A stretch of DNA of 64,000 nt from Rhizobium terrae. Its GTDB lineage: Bacteria; Pseudomonadota; Alphaproteobacteria; Rhizobiales; Rhizobiaceae. Positions 10,037-19,213 of the stretch are shown here, one piece after another. Position 1 is the stretch's first letter. Every line of letters starts with the position of its first letter. The stretch lies in the NCBI RefSeq assembly GCF_003425685.1, contig NZ_QJKM01000010.1, positions 186,001 through 250,000 of the forward strand, written 5' to 3'. Position numbers and translations under genes: made by a program. Below the pieces are notes generated by a model. That model ran no database searches. It was not told the DNA's origin and was given only the letters and a program-made list of their open reading frames with translations.

Positions 10037-10348
10037 GTGAAGCGGCATACGACTGGAAATACCAGCAACAATACAGCCGAGGCGGAAGAGACGGCGGGCG
10101 CCATTTTAGGCTGGCTCGCCAATGAACCGGAAATGCTCGGCCGTTTTCTGGCGCTTTCCGGCGTTCAGCCGTACCAATTGCGCCAGGCGATAAACGATCC
10201 GGGCTTTCTCGCCGGCATGATCGACTTCCTGATGGGACACGAGCCGACATTGCTCGCCTTCTGCGAGGCGACCGGCACGAATCCCGAGACCGTGGCCGCC
10301 GCATGGAACCATTATTCGGGCCCAGGGCCTGGTCCAGGCGAGTACTGA
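10037..10348 (+). CDS. DUF3572 family protein
   Basis: 103 residues with a GTG start. Core of short helices (AILGWLANEPEMLGRFLALSG...LLAFCEATGTNP) matching the alphaproteobacterial DUF3572 family; function unknown. A Gly/Pro tail (GPGPGPGEY) ends the protein. Divergent from divK and 1 bp upstream of the next gene, with which it is probably co-transcribed. Confidence 0.85.
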   Translation: MKRHTTGNTSNNTAEAEETAGAILGWLANEPEMLGRFLALSGVQPYQLRQAINDPGFLAGMIDFLMGHEPTLLAFCEATGTNPETVAAAWNHYSGPGPGPGEY

Positions 10349-10349
10349 A

Positions 10350-11000
10350 ATGACCGAAATCCTCGATATCTCGCATATCCGTCTCAGCGATCGGCCGCTC
10401 GTCGTCTGCGATGTGGACGATGTGGTGCTGCATTTCGTGGCACCTTTCCAGGATTTCCTGCGCGGCGAAGGCCATGAACTGCTGCCGCGCTCCTTCCGGC
10501 TCACCGGCAATATCGTCTCCACCGACACCCAGATCGCGCTCGAACATGGCGATGTCCGGCGACTGATCGAGGCTTTTTTCGAAGCCCAGGAAAGCTGGCA
10601 GCATCCCTTCGATCTCGTCGGCCATACGCTCGAGGCACTTTCGACCGAAGCGGACGTCGTTTTCCTGACGGCGATGCCGCCGCGCTACCGGGAGCATCGC
10701 CGCCGGCTTCTCGACCGGTTCGGCCTTCTCTTCCCGCTGATCGCCAGCGAAGAGTCCAAGGGGCCGATCATGAAGCGGCTGCACGCCGGGCGCGGGCTTC
10801 CTTCCGTGTTCATCGACGATATGGCGCACAATTTGCATTCGGTAAGGGATCACCTTCCCGATACGCTGCTTCTCCACATGATGCCGGCCTCGCCGCTGCA
10901 TGTCCTTGCTCCCAAACCGGCCGACGACATCGTCCGGGCAACGGACTGGGAGCATGCGGCCGAACTGATCCGGGCCCATATCCAGCGCCGGGCGGCCTGA
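10350..11000 (+). CDS. HAD-like hydrolase/hypothetical protein
   Basis: 216 residues. The N-terminus has VVCDVDDVVLHF, which resembles HAD motif I (DxDxx), and FIDDMAHNLHSVRDHLP resembles HAD motif III/IV (DD with following helix). VVFLTAMPPRYR looks like motif II (LTA). No substrate can be deduced. One base separates it from the DUF3572 stop, so it is in the same transcript. Confidence 0.75.
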   Translation: MTEILDISHIRLSDRPLVVCDVDDVVLHFVAPFQDFLRGEGHELLPRSFRLTGNIVSTDTQIALEHGDVRRLIEAFFEAQESWQHPFDLVGHTLEALSTEADVVFLTAMPPRYREHRRRLLDRFGLLFPLIASEESKGPIMKRLHAGRGLPSVFIDDMAHNLHSVRDHLPDTLLLHMMPASPLHVLAPKPADDIVRATDWEHAAELIRAHIQRRAA

Positions 11001-11002
11001 CA

Positions 11003-11581
11003 TCAGAGTTCCAGCCGCATGAGCGGCCGTCCATCCTTGCGGCGCGCCACTTCCTTGAAGCCTGCGGCTTCGAAAATCCGGAGCGATCCGACATAGAGGC
11101 CGAGCGACTTGGATTGCTTGGCCCGTTCCATGGGACAGCCTTCCAGAACACGTGCCCCGCCCTCGCGGGCGAAACGGACCGCGGCGCCGAGAATATCGTG
11201 GCTGGCGCCCTTTCCCCGATGGCGGGCGCCGATGAAAAAGCAGCTTACGGCCCACACCGAGGGATCTTCCGCATCGGCGGGATCGAGCGGCCGCGAGACG
11301 GTACGCGGCGAATTCCATTGCGGCACATCCGAGCGAGGCCCCACCTGCACCCATGCGATGGGCCGCCCATCGAGATAACCGAGCACGCCGGGCGGCGGCC
11401 CCGCCTCGATGCGCCGGTGGATGAACGCCTTTTTTGCCTCGCCATCCAAAACCTTGCGCTCCGCCGCCGGCATGCGGAAATAGGTACACCAGCAGCCGTA
11501 ACAGGCGCCGCTCGGGCCGAACAGGGTTTTAAAATCGTCCCATCTGTCGGGCGTCAGCGGATAGGCTGTGAAGACTTCCAT
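11003..11581 (-). CDS. GNAT family N-acetyltransferase
   Basis: 192 residues. The acetyl-CoA binding region VSCFFIGARHRGKGASHDILGAAVRFA shows the R/Q-x-x-G-x-G/A (RHRGKGAS) motif of GNAT enzymes. A distinctive N-terminal segment CYGCWCTYFRMP, found in a subgroup of GNAT-like proteins, contributes three closely spaced cysteines. Substrate unknown. Divergently transcribed from dinB; the intergenic LexA box lies nearer dinB. Confidence 0.85.
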   Translation of the reverse strand: MEVFTAYPLTPDRWDDFKTLFGPSGACYGCWCTYFRMPAAERKVLDGEAKKAFIHRRIEAGPPPGVLGYLDGRPIAWVQVGPRSDVPQWNSPRTVSRPLDPADAEDPSVWAVSCFFIGARHRGKGASHDILGAAVRFAREGGARVLEGCPMERAKQSKSLGLYVGSLRIFEAAGFKEVARRKDGRPLMRLEL

Positions 11582-11633
11582 ACCGGCTCGCTTCTCTCTT
11601 GAGAGTCACAAGTTTAAGGCCTATTGTTCCGAT

Positions 11634-11648
11634 GTTCAATCTTTGTTC
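11634..11648 (+). promoter_or_regulatory. LexA (SOS) box of dinB
   Basis: GTTC-AATCTTT-GTTC, a perfect match to the alphaproteobacterial LexA operator GTTC-N7-GTTC, ending 6 bp before the dinB ATG. A third GTTC lies at 11626. Its position argues for a very short leader on the dinB mRNA. Confidence 0.85.
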
Positions 11649-11654
11649 CGGGCG

Positions 11655-12947
11655 ATGACCTCCGTATCCGACAAGACACCCGGCTTCTGTCGCGACTGCC
11701 TTGCCGAGCAGAAGGCCGAAACACGCCGGTGCCGTGGATGCGGCAGCCCCCGCCTCGTTTATCACCGCGAACTCTATGACCTGACGCTCGCCCACATCGA
11801 TTGCGACGCGTTCTACGCGACGATCGAAAAACGCGACAATCCCGAGCTCGCCGACAGGCCGGTGATCATCGGCGGGGGAAAGCGCGGCGTCGTGTCGACT
11901 GCCTGCTACATTGCCCGCATCAACGGCGTGCGCTCCGCAATGCCGATGTTCAAGGCGCTCGAACTCTGCCCGGACGCCGTCGTCATCCGGCCCAATATGG
12001 AGAAATACGTCGCCGTCGGCCGGCAGGTGCGACAGATGATGATGGATCTGACGCCTCTGGTGCAGCCTCTATCGATCGACGAGGCGTTCCTGGAGCTCGC
12101 CGGCACGCAGCGGCTGCATCACGATCCGCCTGCCCGTACCCTGGCCCGGCTCGCAAAACGTGTTCACGACGAACTCGGCATCACCATCTCGGTCGGTCTT
12201 TCCTATTGCAAATTCCTCGCCAAGGTCGCCTCCGACCTGCAGAAGCCTCGCGGCTTTTCCGTCATCGGCCGCGAGGAAGCCCTGGAATTCCTCGCGGCGC
12301 GGCCCGTCACCACCATCTGGGGCGTCGGCAAGGCCTTCAACGCCACGCTGGAGGCCGACGGCATCCGGACGATCGGCCAGTTGCAGACGATGGAGGAAGG
12401 CGATCTGATGCGCCGCTACGGCACGATGGGCCAGCGGCTCTACCGGCTTTCCCGCGGCATCGACGATCGCGACGTGCATCCAAACGAGGCCGCCAAGAGC
12501 GTTTCGGCTGAAACCACGTTTTTCGACGATATTTCCCGTTACGACGACCTCGTGCCGATCCTGCGCAGGCTTTCCGAAAAAGTCTCGGCAAGGCTGAAGA
12601 AACACGCCATCGCCGGACATACGGTGGTGCTGAAAATGAAGACCGCCGACTTCAAGAGCCGGACCCGCAACAAAAGGCTGGAAGACCCGACGCAGCTCGC
12701 CGACCGGATTTTTCGCACCGGGCTTTCGTTGATGGAGCGGGAAACCGACGGCACCAAGTTTCGTCTGCTCGGCATCGGCGTGACCGACCTGAGCGACCCG
12801 ACGCTTGCCGATCCGCCGGACCTCGTCGACCGCCAGGCGGGCCGGCGGGCGGCGGCGGAGGCGGCCATGGACAAGCTCAGGGACAAGTTCGGCAAGGCGG
12901 CGGTCGAAACCGGATATACGTTCGGGGACCGCCGGCGGGATCAATGA
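11655..12947 (+). CDS. dinB: DNA polymerase IV (Y-family translesion polymerase)
   Basis: 430 residues. Start chosen at ATG 11655 because the LexA box lies directly upstream; the longer open frame from 11568 would translate through the operator. N-terminal extension with CRDC and CRGC cysteine pairs (possible zinc ribbon), then Y-family palm motifs LAHIDCDAFYA and PLSIDEAFLEL with catalytic carboxylates, fingers YIARINGVRSAMP, helix-hairpin-helix thumb (TIWGVGKAFN) and little-finger domain. Error-prone polymerase of the SOS response. Confidence 0.95.
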   Translation: MTSVSDKTPGFCRDCLAEQKAETRRCRGCGSPRLVYHRELYDLTLAHIDCDAFYATIEKRDNPELADRPVIIGGGKRGVVSTACYIARINGVRSAMPMFKALELCPDAVVIRPNMEKYVAVGRQVRQMMMDLTPLVQPLSIDEAFLELAGTQRLHHDPPARTLARLAKRVHDELGITISVGLSYCKFLAKVASDLQKPRGFSVIGREEALEFLAARPVTTIWGVGKAFNATLEADGIRTIGQLQTMEEGDLMRRYGTMGQRLYRLSRGIDDRDVHPNEAAKSVSAETTFFDDISRYDDLVPILRRLSEKVSARLKKHAIAGHTVVLKMKTADFKSRTRNKRLEDPTQLADRIFRTGLSLMERETDGTKFRLLGIGVTDLSDPTLADPPDLVDRQAGRRAAAEAAMDKLRDKFGKAAVETGYTFGDRRRDQ

Positions 12948-13045
12948 AATGTGATCCGTTTTTAACCATCCTTCTTGCCGGCGAAAATCTTCCTTAAACC
13001 TAATCCCCTAATATGCGCCTCGTGTATTGCGTATGAGGTCTGTGT

Positions 13046-14428
13046 ATGTTGCGTCCCCTGATGTTCGGATTGGGTTTGTTGTCTGCGACCATGCTGTCGC
13101 ACGGAGCATTTGCCGAAGGCGGCCATACGCTCCAGATCGTCGTTTCCAAGGACAAGCAGTCGATGGTCGTCTATGACGGCGAGACGGTCGTGACGACGAC
13201 GAAGGTTTCGACCGGCAAGGCCGGCCATACGACGCCGAGCGGCATCTTCTCGATCCTTCAAAAAGAGAAATATCACGAATCGAACCTCTATTCGAATGCG
13301 CCCATGCCCTGGATGCAGCGGCTCACCTGGTCCGGCATCGCGCTTCACGAAGGCGTCGTCCCGAACTATCCGGCCTCGCACGGCTGCATCCGCATGCCCG
13401 GCGCTTTTGCAAAATCGCTCTATCAGATGACCGAGCGCGGCGCGCATGTGATCATCACCGAGGCGCCGGTGGCGCCGCAAAGGATCGACAATGCCAACCT
13501 CTTCCAGCCGCGCAAGCCGCTGCCGAACGGCCCACTTTTCCCCGATGTCGAACTGCGGACCTCGTCGATCAAGGGGCCGGTTAAACCGGTCGAAGTGGCG
13601 ATGAACGTCGTTCCGGGCAATCCGGCCGCCGCGCATCCCATCGTCACGCCACCGGCCGCGGCGAACGAAGCCACACCGGCTGAGGCGAATATCGATGCCG
13701 CACCGTTGCGCATCCTCATCACCCGCCGCGGGGACCGAGAGACCCTGATGGACGCCCAGACGATCCTGCAGGAACTCGGTTTCGAGACCGGCGGCTCGGA
13801 TGGTTTTGCGGGGCCGATGACCCGCAGCGCGATCGCGGGTTTCAAGCGCTGGAAGAACCTTTCCCCGAAAGGGTCGCTGCTGACGCCGGAATTCCTGACG
13901 GCGCTTTATGAAACCGCCGGCAAACCGCGGCCGCCGGCGGGCCAGATCCTGGTGCGGCAGAGTTTCGAACCGCTCTTCGAGGCGCCGATCGGCATCAGGG
14001 ACCCGCAAATCGCGCTCGGCACGCATTTCTTCACCGTCGACAAGGTGGATCGCAAGGCCGAGACCGGCGAGTGGCACAGCCTGACGCTGCCGAACAAGCT
14101 CTCCGATGCCACGATGACCCGCCTCGGCATCACCATCGCCGACGATGCCGGCGCCCCCGGCGCGGCCGGCCGGACGCTCGACCGGATCGAAATCCCCGCC
14201 GATATCCGCGACCGGATCGAAACGATGCTGACCGACGGCAGTTCGCTGACCATCAATGACCAGGGCCTTGGCCCCGAGACGGGCGACGGCACGGATTTCA
14301 TCACCATCACGCAGCCGGAAGGCCGGGTTGCCCAGGCTATGGCCGACGCCGAGCCGACCATCACCAAGCCACGCCCGGTGCGCCAGACGCGCTCCGAACT
14401 CAAGTCCGGCATGATCGGCCTCTATTGA
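13046..14428 (+). CDS. L,D-transpeptidase (YkuD family) with peptidoglycan-binding domain
   Basis: 460 residues. Signal peptide in the first 23 residues (MLRPLMFGLGLLSATMLSHGAFA), so periplasmic. YkuD domain about residues 28-150 with the catalytic SHGCIRM motif. A PG_binding_1-like domain (LMDAQTILQELGFETGGSDGF...) is near residues 235-285. The C-terminal third has no feature I recognise. The enzyme should form 3-3 peptide cross-links or anchor proteins to peptidoglycan, prominent in polar-growing rhizobia. Monocistronic, convergent with dnaE. Confidence 0.88.
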   Translation: MLRPLMFGLGLLSATMLSHGAFAEGGHTLQIVVSKDKQSMVVYDGETVVTTTKVSTGKAGHTTPSGIFSILQKEKYHESNLYSNAPMPWMQRLTWSGIALHEGVVPNYPASHGCIRMPGAFAKSLYQMTERGAHVIITEAPVAPQRIDNANLFQPRKPLPNGPLFPDVELRTSSIKGPVKPVEVAMNVVPGNPAAAHPIVTPPAAANEATPAEANIDAAPLRILITRRGDRETLMDAQTILQELGFETGGSDGFAGPMTRSAIAGFKRWKNLSPKGSLLTPEFLTALYETAGKPRPPAGQILVRQSFEPLFEAPIGIRDPQIALGTHFFTVDKVDRKAETGEWHSLTLPNKLSDATMTRLGITIADDAGAPGAAGRTLDRIEIPADIRDRIETMLTDGSSLTINDQGLGPETGDGTDFITITQPEGRVAQAMADAEPTITKPRPVRQTRSELKSGMIGLY

Positions 14429-14503
14429 CGCCCGCAAGCGCCGGCGACAATGGTGCGAAACAAGGCCCCGCCTCCTCGCCGGACGGGTGCGAACCCCAGC
14501 GGA

Positions 14504-17500
14504 TCAGACGAGTTCGACATCGAGAATGCCCGGCGCCGCCTTGAGCGCCGCGGCGATTTCCGGGGAGATGCGGTATTTCTCCGTCAGCTCCACCTCGATC
14601 TCGCGCCTGCCGTCGTCCTTGATGACGACGAAGGAAACCAATCCGTCTCCCTTGGCATTGAGATGGCGTGCCACGGTGCGCAAGGGACCGGAATCGCGGA
14701 CATAGACGCGCAGCGCCTTCTGCATCTGCACCGATTTCTCCTCCAGCGACTGGGCCGTCTGGATACGCAGCCCGATCCCTTCCGGCCGTTCTTCCGCCTG
14801 CACGGTGATGACCAGCGACTTGCCGGGCTCCAGCAGGTCCCGGTATTGCGCCAGCCCTTCGGAGAACAGGACGGCCTCGAATTGGCCGGACGAATCGGAG
14901 AAGGCGACGATGCCCATCTTGTTGCCGGTGCGCGTCTTGCGCTCCTGCCGGCTCGTCACCGTTCCGGCGAGGCGGCCGGCGGTTGCCCCCTGTTTCACGG
15001 CTGCGGAGAAATCCGCAAATGTCTGAACGCGCATCTTGGCGAGAACATTGGCGTAGGAATCCAGCGGATGGGCCGAAAGGTAAAAACCGAGAACCTGATA
15101 TTCCCGCATCAATTTCTCAGACGGCATCCACGGATTGAACGGCGGGAAGATCAGCGTCTCCGGCCCGGAAGCCGAGGACGAACCGAACATGTCGTGCTGG
15201 CCGCTCACCTTCTCTCCCTGGGCGCGCTGGGCATAACCGATGATCCGGTCGAGACCGCCGATCAGTTCGGCGCGGTCGCGGCCGAAGCAATCGAAGGCAC
15301 CCGCCGAGATCAGGCTTTCCATGACACGGCGGTTGACCTGTTTCGGATCGATCCTCAGGCAGAAATCCTCTATGCTCCGGAACGGCTGGTCGCCACGCAC
15401 CTCGGTGATGTGATCGACGGCGCTCTCCCCGACCCCCTTGATGGCGGCAAGCGCGTAATAGATCCTGTTCTCGCCCGTCTCGAAATGCCGGTAGGAGGTC
15501 TGGACGGAAGGCGGAATGACGGCGATGCCGAGGCGGCCCGCATCCTGACGGAAGTCGTTCAGCTTCTCGCTGTTCGACATATCGTAGGTCATCGAGGCTG
15601 CCAGGAACTCGACCGGGTAATGCGCCTTCATATAGGCGGTCTGGTAGGAGACGATCGCGTAGGCCGCGGCATGCGACTTGTTGAAGCCGTAGTTGGCGAA
15701 CTTGGCGAGAAGGTCGAAGATGTTGTCGGCCTGCGGCTTGGAAACGCCGTTCTTCACCGCGCCGTCGACGAAACGGGCACGCTGCTTGTCCATTTCCTCC
15801 TTGATCTTCTTACCCATGGCACGGCGCAGAAGATCGGCTTCGCCGAGCGAATAACCCGACAGGACCTGGGCGATCTGCATGACCTGTTCCTGGTAGACGA
15901 TGACCCCCTGGGTTTCCTTCAGGAGGTAATCGATCATCGGATGGATCGATTCGATCTCCTCCTCGCCATGTTTGCGGGCGTTGTAGGTGGGGATGTTCTC
16001 CATCGGGCCGGGACGGTAGAGCGCCACAAGGGCGATGATGTCCTCGATACAGTCCGGCCGCATGCCGATCAGCGCCTTGCGCATGCCGGCACTTTCCACC
16101 TGGAACACGCCGACCGTCTCGCCGCGCGATAGCATCTCGTAGGATTTCTTATCGTCGAGCGGGATTTTCGCCAGATCGATCTCGATGCCGCGCTTGCGGC
16201 AGAAATCGACCGCCGTCTTCAGCACCGTCAAGGTCTTCAGCCCGAGGAAGTCGAATTTCACCAGGCCCGCCTGCTCCACCCATTTCATGTTGAACTGGGT
16301 GACCGGCATGTCGGAACGCGGATCCCGATACATCGGCACGAGCTTCGACAGCGGCCGGTCGCCGATGACGATGCCGGCGGCGTGGGTCGAAGCGTGGCGG
16401 TAGAGGCCCTCGATCTTCTGGGCGATATCGAGGAGGCGCGCGACGACGGGCTCCTTCTCGGCCTCCTCCTGCAGCTTGGGTTCCTCCTCGATCGCCTTCG
16501 ACAGCGGCGTCGGGTTGGCCGGGTTGTTCGGCACCAGCTTGCAGATCTTGTCGACCTGGCCATAGGGCATTTCCAGCACACGGCCGACATCGCGCAGAGC
16601 GGCGCGCGCCTGCAGCGAACCGAAGGTGATGATCTGCGCCACCTGCTCGCGGCCATATTTCTGCTGCACGTAACGGATCACCTCTTCGCGGCGATCCTGG
16701 CAGAAGTCGATGTCGAAGTCCGGCATCGACACGCGGTCGGGATTGAGGAAGCGCTCGAACAGCAGCGAAAAGCGCAGCGGATCGACGTCGGTGATGGTCA
16801 GCGCGTAAGCGACCAGCGAGCCCGCACCCGAACCGCGTCCCGGACCGACCGGAATGCCCTGAAGCTTCGCCCATTTGATGAAGTCCGAGACGATCAGGAA
16901 ATAGCCCGGGAACTTCATCTTCTCGATGACGCTGAGCTCGAAATCCAGCCGTTCGCGATAATCCTTCTCCGTATATCCGGCAGTCATGCCGAGCGTGGCG
17001 ATCCGTTCCTCCAGCCCTTCGACGGACTGGCGGCGAAGTTCGGCGGCCTCGGCGCGTTCGGCCTCGGCCGGATCGTCCGTCGCCCCGGTGAAGCGCGGCA
17101 GGATCGGGTTGCGGGTCTTCAGGATGAAGGAGCAGCGGCGGGCGATCTCGACCGTGTTCTCCAGCGCTTCCGGCAGGTCGGCGAAAAGCTTCGCCATGTC
17201 CGCACGGCTCTTCAGATAGTGGTCCGGCGTCAGCCGGAAACGACTGTCGTCCGAGACGATGGCATTGTGCGCCACCGCCATCAGAGCATCATGGGCGTCG
17301 TAATCCGCCTTGGTCGGGAAAAAGGCCTCGTTCGTCGCGACCAGCGGCAGGTCGTGGTCATAGGCGAGCGAAACGATCTTCTGTTCGTGGCGGCGGTCGT
17401 AGGAGCCGTGACGTTGCAGCTCGACATAGAGGCGATCGCCAAAAATCCGCTTGAGCGTAAGCAGTCGCGCCTCGGCCAGCGCGGCATTGCCCTCTTTCAT

Positions 17501-18001
17501 GGCCATGTCGACCGGACCGGTGGAAGCGCCGGTGAGCGCGATGAGACCCTCCGTACCGCCCTCTTCCAGCCAGGAGCGGCGAATGTGAGTCGCCTGATGT
17601 CCCTCGCCGCCCAGATAGGCACGGCTGATGAGATCGACGAGCCTTTCATACCCCGCCGCAGTGGCGGCAAGCACGACGACCGCCGGCAGCTTGGCGAGCT
17701 GCTGGTGGCTGTTGCGGCGCTCGTCCGACTGGTCTTCCATGTCGATCGAGAGCTGGCAGCCGATGATCGGCTGCAGGCCGTCGTCGATCGCCTTCTGGGC
17801 GAATTCAAGCGCGACAAAGAGATTGTTGGTATCGGTGATGGCAATCGCGGGCTGATTGTCCGCGACCGCCTTCGAAAGGATCTTCTTGAGCGGCAATGCG
17901 CCTTCAAGAAGCGAATAGGCCGAATGGACGCGCAGATGGACGAATTGAGGGGAGTTCCCCAGCTCTTCCGAACCCGATTTCGCATCCGCCGTATCTGCCA
18001 T
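14504..18001 (-). CDS. dnaE: DNA polymerase III subunit alpha
   Basis: 1165 residues from ATG 18001 (a GTG two codons upstream is also possible). PHP domain at the N-terminus (HLRVHSAYSLLEGALPL), polymerase core with the PDFDIDF catalytic aspartates and GPGRGSGAGSLVAY, helix-hairpin-helix region, and a C-terminal OB fold (AGTVTSRQERKTRTGNKMG). This is the replicative C-family polymerase (DnaE1), not the mutagenic DnaE2. The start lies 104 bp downstream of a 28-codon gene with an SOS-type promoter, so read-through into dnaE is possible. Confidence 0.97.
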   Translation of the reverse strand: MADTADAKSGSEELGNSPQFVHLRVHSAYSLLEGALPLKKILSKAVADNQPAIAITDTNNLFVALEFAQKAIDDGLQPIIGCQLSIDMEDQSDERRNSHQQLAKLPAVVVLAATAAGYERLVDLISRAYLGGEGHQATHIRRSWLEEGGTEGLIALTGASTGPVDMAMKEGNAALAEARLLTLKRIFGDRLYVELQRHGSYDRRHEQKIVSLAYDHDLPLVATNEAFFPTKADYDAHDALMAVAHNAIVSDDSRFRLTPDHYLKSRADMAKLFADLPEALENTVEIARRCSFILKTRNPILPRFTGATDDPAEAERAEAAELRRQSVEGLEERIATLGMTAGYTEKDYRERLDFELSVIEKMKFPGYFLIVSDFIKWAKLQGIPVGPGRGSGAGSLVAYALTITDVDPLRFSLLFERFLNPDRVSMPDFDIDFCQDRREEVIRYVQQKYGREQVAQIITFGSLQARAALRDVGRVLEMPYGQVDKICKLVPNNPANPTPLSKAIEEEPKLQEEAEKEPVVARLLDIAQKIEGLYRHASTHAAGIVIGDRPLSKLVPMYRDPRSDMPVTQFNMKWVEQAGLVKFDFLGLKTLTVLKTAVDFCRKRGIEIDLAKIPLDDKKSYEMLSRGETVGVFQVESAGMRKALIGMRPDCIEDIIALVALYRPGPMENIPTYNARKHGEEEIESIHPMIDYLLKETQGVIVYQEQVMQIAQVLSGYSLGEADLLRRAMGKKIKEEMDKQRARFVDGAVKNGVSKPQADNIFDLLAKFANYGFNKSHAAAYAIVSYQTAYMKAHYPVEFLAASMTYDMSNSEKLNDFRQDAGRLGIAVIPPSVQTSYRHFETGENRIYYALAAIKGVGESAVDHITEVRGDQPFRSIEDFCLRIDPKQVNRRVMESLISAGAFDCFGRDRAELIGGLDRIIGYAQRAQGEKVSGQHDMFGSSSASGPETLIFPPFNPWMPSEKLMREYQVLGFYLSAHPLDSYANVLAKMRVQTFADFSAAVKQGATAGRLAGTVTSRQERKTRTGNKMGIVAFSDSSGQFEAVLFSEGLAQYRDLLEPGKSLVITVQAEERPEGIGLRIQTAQSLEEKSVQMQKALRVYVRDSGPLRTVARHLNAKGDGLVSFVVIKDDGRREIEVELTEKYRISPEIAAALKAAPGILDVELV

Positions 18002-18105
18002 GTCCACGCCATATCCATTTCATGAATCAGGCTATTGTCCGGCGCACGGCCTTGAGAGTCCAGTTCGGATTTTCCTCCTCAACGCCTTTCGGCCGAGGCT
18101 GCTCA

Positions 18106-18192
18106 TCACATGGCCATCATGATCATCGAGAGGCTGGCCACGAAGGTGGCGATGGAAGCGAATGCGGCAATGTCACGAATAAGGTCAGTCAT
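18106..18192 (-). CDS. 28-residue membrane peptide under SOS-type promoter
   Basis: Small reading frame, ATG 18192 to TGA 18106. It begins MTDLIRDIAAFASI and the remainder (to residue 28) is almost entirely hydrophobic (Ala, Ile, Phe, Val, Met), so one membrane-spanning helix with a short charged N-terminus. A good ribosome binding site, GGGAG, sits 7 bases before the ATG. A LexA-like box and a TTGACT -35 hexamer lie upstream. By size, topology and apparent SOS control it resembles the 29-residue Caulobacter division inhibitor SidA; homology is not claimed. Too short for most gene finders. Confidence 0.7.
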   Translation of the reverse strand: MTDLIRDIAAFASIATFVASLSMIMMAM

Positions 18193-18913
18193 CGTCGTCT
18201 CCCGTGTTCTCTTATGTTTTTAATTTGTTCTCATTTTGTTTATGAGTCAACAGGAGAACAGACAGGAAACGAACAAGTCGCGATATCCTCGATACGCTGG
18301 TAAACGGAAGGTTAAGCCGCCACCGCACGCCCATGCGCATGCGGTAGCGTCCGGGCCTGGAAAACCAGTCCGATCGGAGACATGGATCGGACGGGGCGCT
18401 GAAAGCTGCCTTGTAGTTAAGTAATAGGTGACACCTCTCAGCCCCGTTGGTCCTCGGGTTAAACCCGAGGATTTTTATCCGCGACTCCGGTTCCTCTGCG
18501 AAGGCCGGACCGAACGGTCCTTTGCCGCCGGTTTCGTCCCCGGACCCGATCCGGGACTCCAGACCAGACATCCGGCGAAACCATCCGGGTCAGCCCTCAT
18601 GTGTGCCGCACAGGCACGCCCGGCGCGCTCTTTCGGGCATCGGAAGCGAAAGGGCCGGTCCGTAACCGCATCGCTTCTCCCGTGTCGCCGGAGGGAAACC
18701 ATTTTCCGGGAACCCGATGCCGGAGGCTTTGCGTCCTATCCTCTCGCACCGCGCCGGCCCCGCCTCGCCGCAACGCCTTGCGGTGTATCCGATGCGGGAC
18801 GGGCACAGTATAGGCAAGGGTCCTGAGGGCGGGGATGAAGGGGGACGAAAATTCGTGTAAGTCTTTGATCGTACAGAGACCGGGAGCAAATTTCGTCCAC
18901 GGGCGGCGGCTGT
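18193..18913. other. Intergenic region with palindromes, no convincing gene
   Basis: About 720 bp. Short frames exist on both strands, but none has conserved character. A near-perfect palindrome TCCTCGGGTT-A-AACCCGAGGA (18451-18471) followed by TTTTTA could terminate plus-strand transcription. A second hairpin CCCGGA/TCCGGG lies at 18539-18555. Both look like the short dispersed intergenic palindromes of rhizobia. Confidence 0.5.
18227..18251 (-). promoter_or_regulatory. Promoter with LexA-like box for the 28-residue peptide gene
   Basis: On the minus strand: -35 TTGACT (18246-18251), 17-bp spacer, -10-like CAAATT. Within the spacer is AAAC-AAAATGA-GAAC (18227-18241), one mismatch from GAAC-N7-GAAC. 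An operator between the -35 and -10 is typical of SOS promoters. Confidence 0.6.
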
Positions 18914-19213
18914 TCAAAAACCCTGAAACAGGAAGTCGGTCGCCTTGGTGATGGTATCCGAGTGAGCCTTGAGATCAGTCACGAACGGGCCGAATTCATT
19001 GGCCTTCACCGCCGCCATCCTCTGGGTCGCCATCACATAGACGTGCCCATCGATTTCGAAACGCGGGTTCAACCTGTCAATCGACCAAGACATCTCACTT
19101 GCCGGAAAGAGCGGGACAACCACACGGGTGGGCAAGGTATCCAGAAGATCGGACTGAAGATCGAGCAGGAGGAAGGGCTCGTCCTTCATCCGGAAGACTT
19201 CAAAACGCGCCAT
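18914..19213 (-). CDS. ccdB: CcdB-family toxin (gyrase poison)
   Basis: 99 residues from ATG 19213 (MARFEVFRMKDEPFLLLDLQ). Family features: DLQSDLLDTLPTRVVVPLFPASE near residues 18-40, FEIDGHVYVMATQRMAAV, and a C-terminal aromatic/Gly end (FLFQGF; CcdB toxins end with W-G-I type residues needed for gyrase contact). Directly coupled to ccdA (stop/start share one base). Longer upstream frame runs inside ccdA and is not used. Confidence 0.9.
   Translation of the reverse strand: MARFEVFRMKDEPFLLLDLQSDLLDTLPTRVVVPLFPASEMSWSIDRLNPRFEIDGHVYVMATQRMAAVKANEFGPFVTDLKAHSDTITKATDFLFQGF

Noticed and set aside
14450..18025. Long plus-strand frames (560 and 547 codons) opposite dnaE
   Set aside because: Shadow frames of DnaE with arginine/aspartate-rich composition.
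18428..18917. Several overlapping short frames on both strands before ccdB
   Set aside because: No ribosome binding sites, no conserved composition, and overlapping frames on both strands typical of GC-rich noncoding sequence.
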